In this document: positions 54,590 through 63,728 of the stretch, piece after piece | Numbering within the stretch: position 1 is the first letter of the stretch | Layout: every line of letters starts with the position of its first letter | Assembly (NCBI RefSeq): GCF_019285775.1 | Contig: NZ_CP079105.1 | Span: forward strand, 62,001 to 126,000 | Origin: Skermania piniformis | GTDB taxonomy: Bacteria; Actinomycetota; Actinomycetes; Mycobacteriales; Mycobacteriaceae | DNA: 64,000 bases | Direction of reading: 5' to 3' | Notes under the pieces: model-generated | What the model saw: only the letters and a program-made list of their open reading frames with translations | What the model was told of the DNA's origin: nothing | Database searches by the model: none | Program-made: the position numbers and the translations under genes

Positions 54590-55135
54590 ATGATGAACTC
54601 CCCTGGGGGGCCGCACATTCTGCTCGACACCGGCGGGCTGGTGATCACCGACGACGGGCAGCGGGTCGACGTGATCGATCGCGGCACCGGAACATCGGCC
54701 TCGTTGACGATCGTGCTTGCGGCAACTGCCCTGCTGCTCGTCGGATTCGGCGTCGTTGCCGCGGTGGCCGGGGTACTCGACCCGGTGCAGGGTGCGCTCT
54801 TCGTGGGACTCGGTGTGCTCGGCTGTGCGGTGGCAGTGGGTGCGTGGTGGACGGTCCGCCGCCACCGGGCTCGGCCGCTGGTGGATTTCGGTTCGGTTGC
54901 CGTGCTGGACCGCAAGCACGGCTTGTTTCTGGTGCACGGGGTCGCGCCGTTGCCGTTGGATCAGGTGCGATTCGAACGGCACGGTCCGGCCGCATCCAAT
55001 TCTGCTGCGCTGGTTGCGGTCACGCCGAACGGAACGTTCGTGCTCAAGCGCAGCGGCCCGTTCGACGGTGGCATCGGTGGCGCCGACCGGATGTTGTCGG
55101 CCATGGTGCGCGGTGCGGAATCGGGCGGCTACTGA
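54590..55135 (+). CDS. membrane protein, function unknown
   Basis: 181 residues: an N-terminal soluble strand pair (HILLDTGGLVITDDGQRVDVID), two membrane helices (about 38-62 and 67-88) and a C-terminal PH-like beta domain (FGSVAVLDRKHGLFLVHG). No named family is recognised. It lies between the response regulator and the convergent kinase and may be co-transcribed with the regulator (67 bp apart). An in-frame ATG is found one codon later. Confidence 0.7.
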   Translation: MMNSPGGPHILLDTGGLVITDDGQRVDVIDRGTGTSASLTIVLAATALLLVGFGVVAAVAGVLDPVQGALFVGLGVLGCAVAVGAWWTVRRHRARPLVDFGSVAVLDRKHGLFLVHGVAPLPLDQVRFERHGPAASNSAALVAVTPNGTFVLKRSGPFDGGIGGADRMLSAMVRGAESGGY

Positions 55136-57246
55136 GCCACGCCGACAAGTGTGTGTTCGGCGCCGTCGGGTGCGAACTCGAGTCGCTGGTGGGGTTGGCC
55201 GGTGGCGGCCGGCGTAGGTGACTGCGATGGTGCGGCCGGGTGGGGCGATCCGGATCGTGACCCGGCCGTCGATTTGGTGGTTTAGCACGTCGGCGAGTCG
55301 GCGCAGGATCTGTTCTCGGATCGGGTCGGGGGTGTCGTCGAGGCCGTGTTCGTCGTAGAGCAGGACGTCGACGTCGCGTTCGCGGGCGTCGTGGACCGAT
55401 CGGTTGAGCAGCGGATGGACCAGGCCGGGGGCACGCAAGGTAGCGCGCAGGTGGGCTTCGAGGAGGGCGGCTTCGTGGCGTTGAGTGGGGGTGAGGGCGT
55501 GGTCGTCGGCGACGCGGGTGAGCAGAGCACGGGCGAGGTCGTCGAGGCGGGCGAGTTGGCGGCGCCGCTCCCGTGATGCCGCTGTCGCCGCTGCTGCGGT
55601 CGCAGCGGCCCGGATCGACTCGGTGCGCAGGCGGTAGATCGCGGCCGCGGCCGGGCGCAGGGTGTAGGCGAAGAACGTTGCCATCAGCAGCGGCGCGAAG
55701 TCGATCAGCTTTGCGGGGAGGACAGCTGTCGGCGGGAGCCCGACACGAGTCGCCCACACCGTGGATACCGACAACATCGACGACTGACCCGCCCACCCGA
55801 ACCATGGCCGCCCCCGCATGCAGAGGTAGGTGTAGATGCCGACGATCGGGCCGGCCGGCCAGAGCAACGCCTGCGTCGGAAAGCGGTCCGGATCGATGAG
55901 GATCACCAGCGCGTACGTCGCAGGACAGCCGAACGCCAGGGCGAGCGTCGGAGGTAGCGGCAGCGGATCGCCCGGATAGGCGACTAGTGCGATGGTGCAG
56001 CCGGTGATCCAGGTGAGGGCGACAACCATTACGGGCCAGCTGATCTCGGGGGTAGGTTCGCACATGATCGCGGCGCACGCCGCGCCGGTGAGGAAAGCGG
56101 CAGCGATCAGCCAGGCCCCGTGGGTGTCCATCCCGAGCAGTGACCGGATATCGGCCGGTCCGTTGGTGCGGTCGATCGGCCGCTGCCAACTCAGCCGGAC
56201 CGTGGTTCCTGCGGTTGGCGACGACTCGACCTGCACCGAACCACCAGGCACTTCGTCGAGCCGACGAAGCGATTCGGTGATGCCGTAGCGGTCGTGGTCG
56301 ATCAGCGCTGGCTCGAAGCCGGTCCCATCGTCGGCGACGATCGCCGCGAGCCGGTCGGCATCCGCGTGTACCGCGACTCGGCAGGTAGCCGCCCCGCCGG
56401 CGTGCCGGGCGCTGTTACGGACCGCCTCGCCGACTCCGGCGGCCATCGCGTGCACGGCATCCGCTGGATACGACGGATCGGTAGCACCCGGGATCGGCTG
56501 GGTGGCGACGACCACGCGGGGGGCAATCTCGGTGGCGATGGCGCGCAGATGCGCCTGCGCGGTTTCCCCGGTGAACGGTTCCGCGTCGGCGGCAGTTTCG
56601 AGTTGGTCGAGCTTGGCCAGCGAGATCTGTGCCTGCCGCCGCAGTTCCGGTCCGTGGACCTGTCGGGCCGCAGCGAGCAGGGTGGTCATCACCCAGTCGT
56701 GCAGCAGTCCGGCATGCGCGCGCCGCGCCGCATCCCGAGCCTGCTTCGCCGCCGCCGCTGCCGCAGATTTCCGGCTTTGCGCGCGGGTCTCGTCCAACAT
56801 CCGGCCGGTCCGCAGCGCGATCAACATGGCGGCTACGAAGATCAGCGAGAAACCCAGGGAGAAACCGAGTTCCAGAATGAACGGCGGCCGGTACGGCGCT
56901 TGCGCATACCGGTACATCGACAGCGACACAGTCGTGACGACGACCAGATAGCCGATCGTCGGTCGGGGTGGCCGAGACAGCGCCAGCGCCAGCGTCGCGA
57001 GTGCGGGCGAGATAGCGACCAGGCGGATTCCGATGGTGGGCGGAGCGCCGGTCCACGCGAGCGGCCAGAGGGCGATAGCCGCCAGCGATCCGGCCGCCAC
57101 GAGATCGGCGCAAACAGCGTCCACCAGGGCGCATGCACCGACGATTCGGTCTGCACGGTGATTGCGGTATTGAGCAGGTAGAACACATAGCCCATACCGA
57201 CGAACCGCGCCGACAGCCGAAGCAACCGCTCGGCGTCCGTTCCCAT
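55129..57246 (-). CDS. sensor histidine kinase, apparently frameshifted near both ends
   Basis: The middle reading (GTG 57124 onward) is a NarL-type kinase: membrane helices, dimerisation/phosphoacceptor helix AHAGLLHDWVMTTLLAAAR, N-box GEAVRNSARHAGG, G-box ADDGTGFEP, then a second membrane block and helical domain. The first membrane helix (RFVGMGYVFYLLNTAITV) lies upstream in another frame starting ATG 57246, with the change near 57115. At the 3' end the frame must shift near 55200 to reach LEFAPDGAEHTLVGVAQ and the TAG at 55129-55131. The two outer frames agree, so the shifts compensate. Uncorrected, the frame runs on as antisense of neighbours. Real decay or sequencing indels both fit. 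Confidence 0.7.
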
Positions 57247-57306
57247 CGGGCGCAGTATGGCAGATCCGGCTGTCGGGTTATCGCGTCGGGTTTCCGGTCG
57301 CCGTGG

Positions 57307-57861
57307 TCAGGCCGCCAGCAACATGGCCAGGACCGCGGTGTCCGGGTCGGCGATCGGATCGACCCCGACCCGGCTGACCATCGAGGTGACCGTGCCGTCC
57401 GATTCCGCCTCCACCCAGGCCGCGCGATGCTCCAGGCCGAGGTGCGGCACGCCGGGCAGCAACACGCAGCCCGATGCGGCGCCGACACACTCCGGCAGCG
57501 ACGGCCGGGTCTCCGACGGCGGATGCAGCATCAGCAACGCCGGCGGGAGACGACGGGCGAACCGGCCTGGGGCGACCGCACGCTCACCGAGCACCGGGCC
57601 TTCGGCCACCACCAGGCCGACCATGTCCGGCTGCGGGTCCTCGGGTAGGTCCTCGCGGGCGCCGAACACCGTCGTGGTGGCCAGCAAACCCGGCACCGAC
57701 GCCACCCGCACCGCGAGGGCCAGCAGCTGCGCCCACTCCTTGGTGCTGTTCGGCCACCGGCCGGAGATCACGAACCCGTGTAGTGCGCCATCCGATTGGA
57801 ACGGGGCTACGCCGACGTAGCCGCCCGCGGGTGCAGGCTCGTTCGTAGTGGGATCGTTCAT
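57307..57861 (-). CDS. conserved hypothetical protein
   Basis: 184 residues, no signal peptide or membrane helix. Short strands and helices are suggested by GYVGVAPFQSDGALHGFVISGRWP and LGLEHRAAWVEAESDGTVTSMVSRVGVD. No family recognised. The ATG at 57861 follows GGAGGTGG with good spacing and is chosen over 57885. It is upstream of and co-directional with the kinase gene, so it may belong to the same regulatory unit. Confidence 0.65.
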   Translation of the reverse strand: MNDPTTNEPAPAGGYVGVAPFQSDGALHGFVISGRWPNSTKEWAQLLALAVRVASVPGLLATTTVFGAREDLPEDPQPDMVGLVVAEGPVLGERAVAPGRFARRLPPALLMLHPPSETRPSLPECVGAASGCVLLPGVPHLGLEHRAAWVEAESDGTVTSMVSRVGVDPIADPDTAVLAMLLAA

Positions 57862-57958
57862 CTCTACCACCTCCAGACGGTGCATGACCGGTCTGCCCGT
57901 TTCTCGGGTTGGGAGATGATGCGGTACGGCAAAGTTGGCACACAAGGCCGGTCGAGTG

Positions 57959-58990
57959 CTAACCGGGTGCCGACGCTGCTCCGGAGCTCGTCTCGGAGCC
58001 CTGATCTGCCTGGTCGGCGGAGCGACGGCCCAGCAAGAAGTCGACTGCGGAGGGGACGTGTGCGGTGAACCTCACATTTGCCCGGTAGTCGGCGTGCCGC
58101 CGTGCGTCCTCGGCGAACAGCGGTCGTAACAGCTCGCCGACCGGGTATTTCGCGGTCCAATGCTCGTCGGTGTTGAGAAATACCATCGGGCTGAACCGGT
58201 CGTGGAACACCCGGTAGAAGTTCTGCGCGGCGTCCTGGAAGATCTCCTGCAGCGTGCCGGCTCGGCCGGGGGCGTAGATGACGCCGGCGTTCGCCACCGC
58301 GAGCAGGCCGTCTTCGCGCAGGGCGTTGGCGAAGTACTTCGCCAGGTGGCTCGCGAACGGGGTCGGGGGTTCGTGCCCGTAGAACCAGGTGGGAACGGCC
58401 ACGCTGGTCGGTCGAGGCCGGTCGAACTTCTGATCGAGCTCGGCGAGCAGTCGGAACGCCGGCGCCTGCCAGGCGTGCAACTGGCCGAGCAGGCCTTGAT
58501 CGATCTCGCCCTTCCGGTCGACCAGACCGGCCGCGCGAACCGGAAACCACGGCGCCGTCCGGGCCAGCCGCGCGACCGCGGCAGTCCGATCCGCCGGATC
58601 GGCCGCGGCAAGGGTTGCGCCGAGGTGGGTGGCCTCCATCGCGCCCGGTCCGCCACCGGAGATCACCAGGAACCCCGCGGTGGTGAGCCGTGCGGCGAGC
58701 TCGACGACGTCCCGATAGGCGGGGTTGTCCCGGCCCAGGTCGTGCCCGCCCATGATGGCTACCACGTCCTGGTCGGCGACGAGCGTGTCGCGCGCCTCCG
58801 ATATGCACTGGTCGTGCAGCGCGCGCAGCATTCCGACGTCGCGGTTGGCGGGAATCCGGGTGGACCGGTAGGTCCGGAAGTCGAGCGTGTCGGCATAGGA
58901 ACCGACGCGATTCGGATCGAAACCGGCGAACAGTTCGGCCGGCGCGTACAGCGAGGCCCGGAACGGCAGAACAGGAAACTCGTCGGTCAC
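57959..58990 (-). CDS. LOG-family Rossmann-fold protein
   Basis: 343 residues with the two nucleotide motifs of the LOG family: VISGGGPGAMEATHLG near 107 and VIYAPGRAGTLQEIFQDAAQNFY near 240. At this length it is larger than cytokinin-activating LOG enzymes (about 190) and belongs to the long group of unknown substrate. It probably cleaves or binds a nucleoside monophosphate. ATG start; gap to sodA is 60 bp on the opposite side. Confidence 0.87.
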   Translation of the reverse strand: MTDEFPVLPFRASLYAPAELFAGFDPNRVGSYADTLDFRTYRSTRIPANRDVGMLRALHDQCISEARDTLVADQDVVAIMGGHDLGRDNPAYRDVVELAARLTTAGFLVISGGGPGAMEATHLGATLAAADPADRTAAVARLARTAPWFPVRAAGLVDRKGEIDQGLLGQLHAWQAPAFRLLAELDQKFDRPRPTSVAVPTWFYGHEPPTPFASHLAKYFANALREDGLLAVANAGVIYAPGRAGTLQEIFQDAAQNFYRVFHDRFSPMVFLNTDEHWTAKYPVGELLRPLFAEDARRHADYRANVRFTAHVPSAVDFLLGRRSADQADQGSETSSGAASAPG

Positions 58991-59050
58991 TGGCGCAACC
59001 CTACGAGATCTGTGTCTGCCGTCCCGCGGCGAGGCCGGTCGGCCGGTCGA

Positions 59051-59671
59051 TCAGAGAACGACGAGACCGACGGTCGAGGTTGCGTTGGCGAACCGCTGCT
59101 GCACGTCGGCCCAGTTCACCACGTTCCAGAACGCCTTCACGTAATCGGCCTTCACGTTCTTGTACTGCAGGTAGAACGCGTGCTCCCACATGTCCACCTG
59201 GAGCAGCGGAATGATCCCCAACGGCACGTTGGCCTGCTGGTCGTAGAGCTGGAAGGTGAGCAGCTTCTTGCCCAGGGTGTCGTAGCCGAGCACCGCCCAG
59301 CCCGACCCCTGCAGGCCGTTGGCCGCGGCGGTGAACTGCGCCTGGAATTTGTCGAACGAGCCGAACTGATCGTCGATCGCCGCGGCGAGGTCGCCTTCGG
59401 GTTTGTCGCCGCCGTTCGGTGACAGGTTCTTCCACCAGATCGAGTGGTTGACATGACCACCCAGATGGAAGGCCAGGTTCTTCTCGTTCAGGAAGATCGC
59501 CGACTGGTCGTTCGCCTCGCGGGCGGCAGCCAGCTTCTCGACGGCGGCGTTCACCCCGGCGACGTACGCCGCGTGATGCTTCGAGTGGTGGATTTCGTTG
59601 ATCTGGCCCGAGATGTGCGGCTCGAGTGCCGCGTAGTCCCAGTCGAGATCCGGCAATGTGTAGTCGGCCAC
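59051..59671 (-). CDS. sodA: superoxide dismutase (Mn/Fe family)
   Basis: 206 residues with metal ligands His28, His76, Asp160 and His164, the same numbering as the M. tuberculosis enzyme. Gln145 occupies the outer-sphere position where the iron enzyme of M. tuberculosis has His, which is typical of manganese enzymes. No signal peptide. AGGAAGGG precedes the GTG start. It detoxifies superoxide. Confidence 0.96.
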   Translation of the reverse strand: MADYTLPDLDWDYAALEPHISGQINEIHHSKHHAAYVAGVNAAVEKLAAAREANDQSAIFLNEKNLAFHLGGHVNHSIWWKNLSPNGGDKPEGDLAAAIDDQFGSFDKFQAQFTAAANGLQGSGWAVLGYDTLGKKLLTFQLYDQQANVPLGIIPLLQVDMWEHAFYLQYKNVKADYVKAFWNVVNWADVQQRFANATSTVGLVVL

Positions 59672-59688
59672 GCGTGTCCCTTCCTCAC

Positions 59689-59704
59689 GGGCAGGTCCCT
59701 GCCC
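59689..59704. promoter_or_regulatory. GC hairpin in the sodA 5' leader
   Basis: GGGCAGG / CCTGCCC is a perfect 7-bp inverted repeat with a 2-nt gap, 18 bp upstream of the sodA start on the transcribed side, next to its ribosome binding site. Two direct copies of GTGGTTCYAC (59732-59741 and 59745-59754) lie further upstream. The rest of the 283-bp gap to msrA shows nothing else. Confidence 0.35.
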
Positions 59705-59954
59705 GGGGTTTCGTGATGTATTTCCCGTGGAGTGGTTCTACGGTGTGGTTCCACCCAATCCCATTCGTACCCGCACCGCAATCTCTGCCGATACCGCGTA
59801 TCCCGCAGCGGCCTCGTGGGCGGTCGGGCGCGCTGTCATCTCCCACCGCGAGGGCCAAAGAGACTACTGCCCCAGGAACTGCTGCCTACCCGAATCGCTC
59901 AGATCGGGGTAGCCGATCGGGCCGACGGCTCGATTCCGGCGTACCATCAGCGCT

Positions 59955-60641
59955 ATGTCCTGGTACGACGAGTTGCTCGGCCGGATCGACGGGTCGCCGG
60001 TGATGGTGACTGCCGTCGATGCGCTGCCGGGCCGGGAGACCCAGATGCCGGTGCCGGCCGAGCATTACGTGAACGGTCACCCGATGCGGGCGCCATTTCC
60101 GGCGGGGATGGCTACTGCCGTCGTCGGTATGGGCTGCTTCTGGGGTGCGGAGAAAGGCTACTGGGAACTCGACGGGGTGTACAGCACCGCAGTCGGTTAC
60201 GCCGGCGGGTATACCCGCAATCCGGGCTACCGCGAGGTCTGCTCCGGCCGGACCGGGCACACCGAGTCGGTGCTGGTGGTGTTCGATCCGGCGCGGCTGA
60301 GCTATCCCGAGGTCCTGCAGCACTTCTGGGAGAACCACGATCCCACGCAGGGGATGCGGCAAGGTAACGACGTCGGCTCGCAGTATCGGTCGGCCATCTT
60401 CACCGCGAGCGAGGAACAGGCGTCCGACGCGCGGGCTACCGCCAGCGGATTCGGCGAGCGGCTGGCCGCCGCCGGCTACGGCGAGATCACGACCGAGATC
60501 GCGCCGCTGCGCGAGTTCTATTACGCCGAGGGCTATCACCAGCAGTACCTGGCGAAGAACCCGGGTGGGTACTGCCCGGTGCATTCGACCGGGGTCGGCT
60601 GCCCGGTCGGTGGGCTGTACCCGGCCCAGCTGCCGAGATAA
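59955..60641 (+). CDS. msrA: peptide methionine (S)-S-oxide reductase
   Basis: 228 residues with the catalytic Cys61 in [13 protein letters not shown] and the resolving cysteines in the C-terminal [16 protein letters not shown]. The GYAGG and EVVQ-like substrate-contact segments ([23 protein letters not shown]) are intact. It repairs oxidised methionine. It lies next to sodA and so to other oxidative-stress functions. ATG at 59955 starts the extended N-terminus common in actinobacteria. Confidence 0.96.
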   Translation: MSWYDELLGRIDGSPVMVTAVDALPGRETQMPVPAEHYVNGHPMRAPFPAGMATAVVGMGCFWGAEKGYWELDGVYSTAVGYAGGYTRNPGYREVCSGRTGHTESVLVVFDPARLSYPEVLQHFWENHDPTQGMRQGNDVGSQYRSAIFTASEEQASDARATASGFGERLAAAGYGEITTEIAPLREFYYAEGYHQQYLAKNPGGYCPVHSTGVGCPVGGLYPAQLPR

Positions 60642-60676
60642 CGCAGCCGCCGGGATAGCTCGCGGCCGGTCGCCGC

Positions 60677-61276
60677 CTACAGCGGCGGCGCGACGTCGTC
60701 CACCAGGGTGCGCGGGTCGCCGCTGTCGTGCGCGGCCCACCAACGCACCCCGCCGGCGATGAAGTCGGTCAGCGACAACGGCTGTCCGGTAATGCCTTCC
60801 ACGCTGATGGTGTCGAACCACACCCGGAGGTCGAGCACGCGTGGATCGATCATTCCCTCTTCTTGGGACATTTCCAGCACGTGCTGACCGGTCCGGTCGC
60901 CCAGGGTGACGTCGAAGCTGAGCATCTCGCGCCAGATCGCCCAGCTGCTCTCCGGCAGGTCGATGAACTCCCAGCCGTGTAACGCGCCCCCTTCGAAGCT
61001 GCGCACCGCCTCGTCCAGGCCGGCCGGCGTGAGCGGATGGACCAACGGCTCGTGGGCGTCCCAGCGGATGAGTCGGAACGACGCGGCGATCCGGGCTACG
61101 CCGGACAAGACCAAGCTGACGGCGGCGTCCGGCGGAGGTGGTCCCGATTCGGGCAGGGTCAGCACGTCCAGCTGGATTCGGACGATGCCGCCCGGCTCGT
61201 CGACCGAAACGCCCCGGCAACGTGCCTCGGATAATGCTGCGTTCAACCCGAGGCGTTGCTCATCGCTCAGTTCCAC
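60677..61276 (-). CDS. conserved actinobacterial hypothetical protein
   Basis: 199 residues, acidic, cytosolic, with alternating strands and helices (IVRIQLDVLTLPESG, AVSLVLSGVARIAASFRL, RVLDLRVWFDTISVEGI). A Trp-rich end (AGGVRWWAAHD) is notable. I recognise it only as a conserved protein. Convergent with msrA; GTG start. The 233 bp up to the rhodanese gene hold no other feature. Confidence 0.7.
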   Translation of the reverse strand: MELSDEQRLGLNAALSEARCRGVSVDEPGGIVRIQLDVLTLPESGPPPPDAAVSLVLSGVARIAASFRLIRWDAHEPLVHPLTPAGLDEAVRSFEGGALHGWEFIDLPESSWAIWREMLSFDVTLGDRTGQHVLEMSQEEGMIDPRVLDLRVWFDTISVEGITGQPLSLTDFIAGGVRWWAAHDSGDPRTLVDDVAPPL

Positions 61277-61509
61277 GTGCGCCAGGTTATCTGGTCTTGA
61301 CGGAAACCGGCAGTTCTGGTCGTCGGATGTCTACAAGAATGTCGGGTGGAACCGGGCCGGCGCGGATCGCGTCAGGGGAAGTATCGGACCGATCGGTTCG
61401 AACGCGCGGCGGCCGGTCGGTTTCGGAGTTGGCGGGGAATTCCGAAGCTGCCGGTCGTCGCGTCGCGCCGTCGATCTCCACGATCGCCCGCCGTGGCAGT
61501 ATCGATAGC

Positions 61510-61863
61510 GTGACCACGGGAGACAGGCCGACGGTGCCGGTGTCGGCAGTACCGGATGCCGGGACGTCGGATGTCGGCGCGGTGGTGCTGCTCGATGTCC
61601 GCGAGCATGACGAGTGGGCGCTGGGTCATGCCCCCGGTGCGTTGCACATCCCGGTCACCGACATCCCCGCCCGGCTGGCCGAGATCGATCCGGATGCCGA
61701 GCTCTTCGTCGTGTGTCGCCAGGGGGGACGTTCGGCGGTCGTCGTCGATTATCTGAATCAGAACGGGTACGAGGCGCTCGACATCCGGGGCGGCATGGTC
61801 GCCTGGCAGCAGGCCGGCCGGGCGCTCGTTCGCGATGGCGACGGCCCGGCGACCGTGTACTGA
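61510..61863 (+). CDS. rhodanese-like domain protein
   Basis: 117 residues forming one rhodanese domain: VVLLDVREHDEWALGHAPGALHIPV and the active-site loop FVVCRQGGRSAVV with the catalytic Cys, ending IRGGMVAWQQAGR. It could carry sulfur as persulfide. The GTG at 61510 begins after an Arg-rich region with no coding look. Its stop overlaps the next start (TGATG). Confidence 0.9.
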   Translation: MTTGDRPTVPVSAVPDAGTSDVGAVVLLDVREHDEWALGHAPGALHIPVTDIPARLAEIDPDAELFVVCRQGGRSAVVVDYLNQNGYEALDIRGGMVAWQQAGRALVRDGDGPATVY

Positions 61864-62919
61864 TGACACACCCTCCGGTAGCCCCGCTCCGCCCGGCGCA
61901 GCTCTGTGTACGCTGTGGCGCGCAGTGGTCGACCGGTCAGCATCCGATCCAATGGTGCCCGCGCTGTCACGGGGTCCTGCTGGCGCCCGCCCGGCCGGAT
62001 GCGGTACCCGCCGAGCGCGGTTATCGGTGGGTGGCGCGTCCGCCCGGCCGGCCCGGCGGTCCTCGCTCGGTCGTGTTCGCCCCGTCCGGGTCCCGCCCGA
62101 TTCCGCGCTACTCCGCCACACCGCAGTGGGGACTGACCGATCCGCCGCCGCGGCCGGCCGTGGTCCGGCCGGGTGGCCGCGCTCGCGGCGCGGGTATCGC
62201 AGCTGCTGGTCTGGACCGCACTGCTGTTCGGGCTGGCCGCGGTGGCCGAGATCGGCCGCTACCTGATGTTGCTGCGTAACCGCACCCGGTTGATCGAGCC
62301 GGCGCTGCTGGCGTTTTCCGACGCGGCTGTCCTGGTCACCTCGATCACCGGTCTGATCTTCGCGTTCTTGACCGCCGTCGGTTGCGTCGGCTGGCTGGCC
62401 GATGCTCGGGCGACCGTCTTCGGCCGGGCCGGTCGGCTGGATCCGCGGCCGCGGTGGATGCTGCTGGCCGGATGCCTGATCCCCGGTCTCAACCTGGTGT
62501 ATCCCGGGGTGTTCCTGACCGAGTTGGTCCGGGACCGGCAACCCCGGCTGCAGCGTGCGGTTCGGGTCTGGTGGCTGGCGTGGCTGGTCGGAGCGGGCTT
62601 GACCGCCGCGGCGTTCGCCTACCGGACCGCAGACTCTCTGCAGGGCCAGGCGGACGGGGTGATGATGGCTGCCTGGGCCGACGCCGGGGCCGCCGTGGTC
62701 GCCGTGGTCACGCTGTGGTTGATTCGGTTGTTCGGCGGGCGTGACCTGTTCGGTCACGAGCGCGCGGCGCAGCGCTGGCTGGTCGCTGCGGGGCCGTCCG
62801 AGCCGCGGATCGCGCCGATCCGAGCCGCTTCGCCGCCGGTGGTGCGCGATACCGCCGCCGACGAGGCAGCCGCTGCCGGCGCGGGCAGCGTCGAGGTGCA
62901 GGAGGTGCCGGCGAAGTGA
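61863..62919 (+). pseudogene. DUF4328 membrane protein gene split by a frameshift
   Basis: The first part (ATG 61863, frame to about 62165) encodes a zinc ribbon (CVRCGAQW and WCPRCHGVLL) and a Pro-rich linker (GYRWVARPPGRPGGP, RYSATPQWGLTD). The second part, one frame over from about 62170, encodes LAARVSQLLVWTALLFGL and a DUF4328 membrane domain with about five helices. In relatives the two are one protein. A one-base extra or two-base missing change near 62165 separates them. A GTG at 62173 could start the second part alone. Function unknown. Confidence 0.72.
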
Positions 62920-63707
62920 ACGCCGAGGCGACTGCCGATGCGCCCGAATTCCGCGCCCCGTTCGTCGTCGCCCATCGTGGGGCGTCCGTCGCGCGGCCCG
63001 AGCACACGCTCGCCGCTTACGAGCTCGCCCTCACCGAGGGTGCCGACGGGGTCGAGTGCGACGTCCGGCTCACCCGGGACGGTCACCTGGTCTGCGTGCA
63101 CGACCGCACCGTCGACCGCACCTCGTCGGGGGTCGGCCTGGTCAGCGAGCTCAGCCTGGACGAGTTGCGCGAACTGGACTTCGGCGACGCGACCGATCCG
63201 GCCGCCGTGCTCACCCTGCGTGAGCTGATCACGCTGGTGCTGGACTGGCGGGAGCGACCGGTGAAGCTGTTCATCGAGACCAAGCATCCGGTGCGGTACG
63301 GCGGCCTGGTGGAAAGCACGTTGCTCGGCGAACTGCAGCGTTTCGGCATCGGGTCACCCGCGTCGGCCGCGCACTCGCGGGCGGTGGTGATGTCGTTCGC
63401 GGCGACCGCGGTCTGGCGGATCCGCCGGGCGGCGCCGCTGTTGCCCACGGTCCTGCTCGGCGAATCGTCGCGCTATCTCGGCGGTAGTGCGGCTACCACG
63501 GTCGGGGCGACGGCGGTGGGTCCGTCGGTGAAGACGCTGCGCGAGCATCCGGATCTGGTGGACCGGGCGGCCGCTGCCGGTCGGGCGACCTACTGCTGGA
63601 CGGCCGACGACCCGGACGACGTGAAACTGTGCCGCGAGCTCGGCGTCGGTTGGATCGCGACGAACTATCCGGGCCGAACGAAGACGCTGCTCGCCGAGCT
63701 GGAGTAG
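62916..63707 (+). CDS. glpQ: glycerophosphodiester phosphodiesterase
   Basis: 263 residues with the GDPD active site: VAHRGASVARPEHTLAAYELAL (His-Arg and Glu), GADGVECDVRLTRDGHLVCVHDRTVDR (Glu-Asp metal ligands and His). The metal-binding core continues with VKLFIETKHPVRYGGLVE. The enzyme splits glycerophosphodiesters to glycerol 3-phosphate. No signal peptide, so cytosolic, as for mycobacterial GlpQ1. The GTG overlaps the previous stop (GTGA). Confidence 0.94.
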   Translation: MNAEATADAPEFRAPFVVAHRGASVARPEHTLAAYELALTEGADGVECDVRLTRDGHLVCVHDRTVDRTSSGVGLVSELSLDELRELDFGDATDPAAVLTLRELITLVLDWRERPVKLFIETKHPVRYGGLVESTLLGELQRFGIGSPASAAHSRAVVMSFAATAVWRIRRAAPLLPTVLLGESSRYLGGSAATTVGATAVGPSVKTLREHPDLVDRAAAAGRATYCWTADDPDDVKLCRELGVGWIATNYPGRTKTLLAELE

Positions 63708-63728
63708 CAGCCGGTAGGTTCAACCGTC

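Noticed and set aside
54410-55128. Extension of the kinase core frame into a 904-codon reading
   Set aside because: This part is the reverse complement of the genes at 54590 and 53914 and has the Arg/His-rich look of a shadow frame.
59672-59954. A tRNA or small RNA gene between sodA and msrA
   Set aside because: No cloverleaf or acceptor-stem pattern could be found; only a short hairpin and direct repeats are visible.
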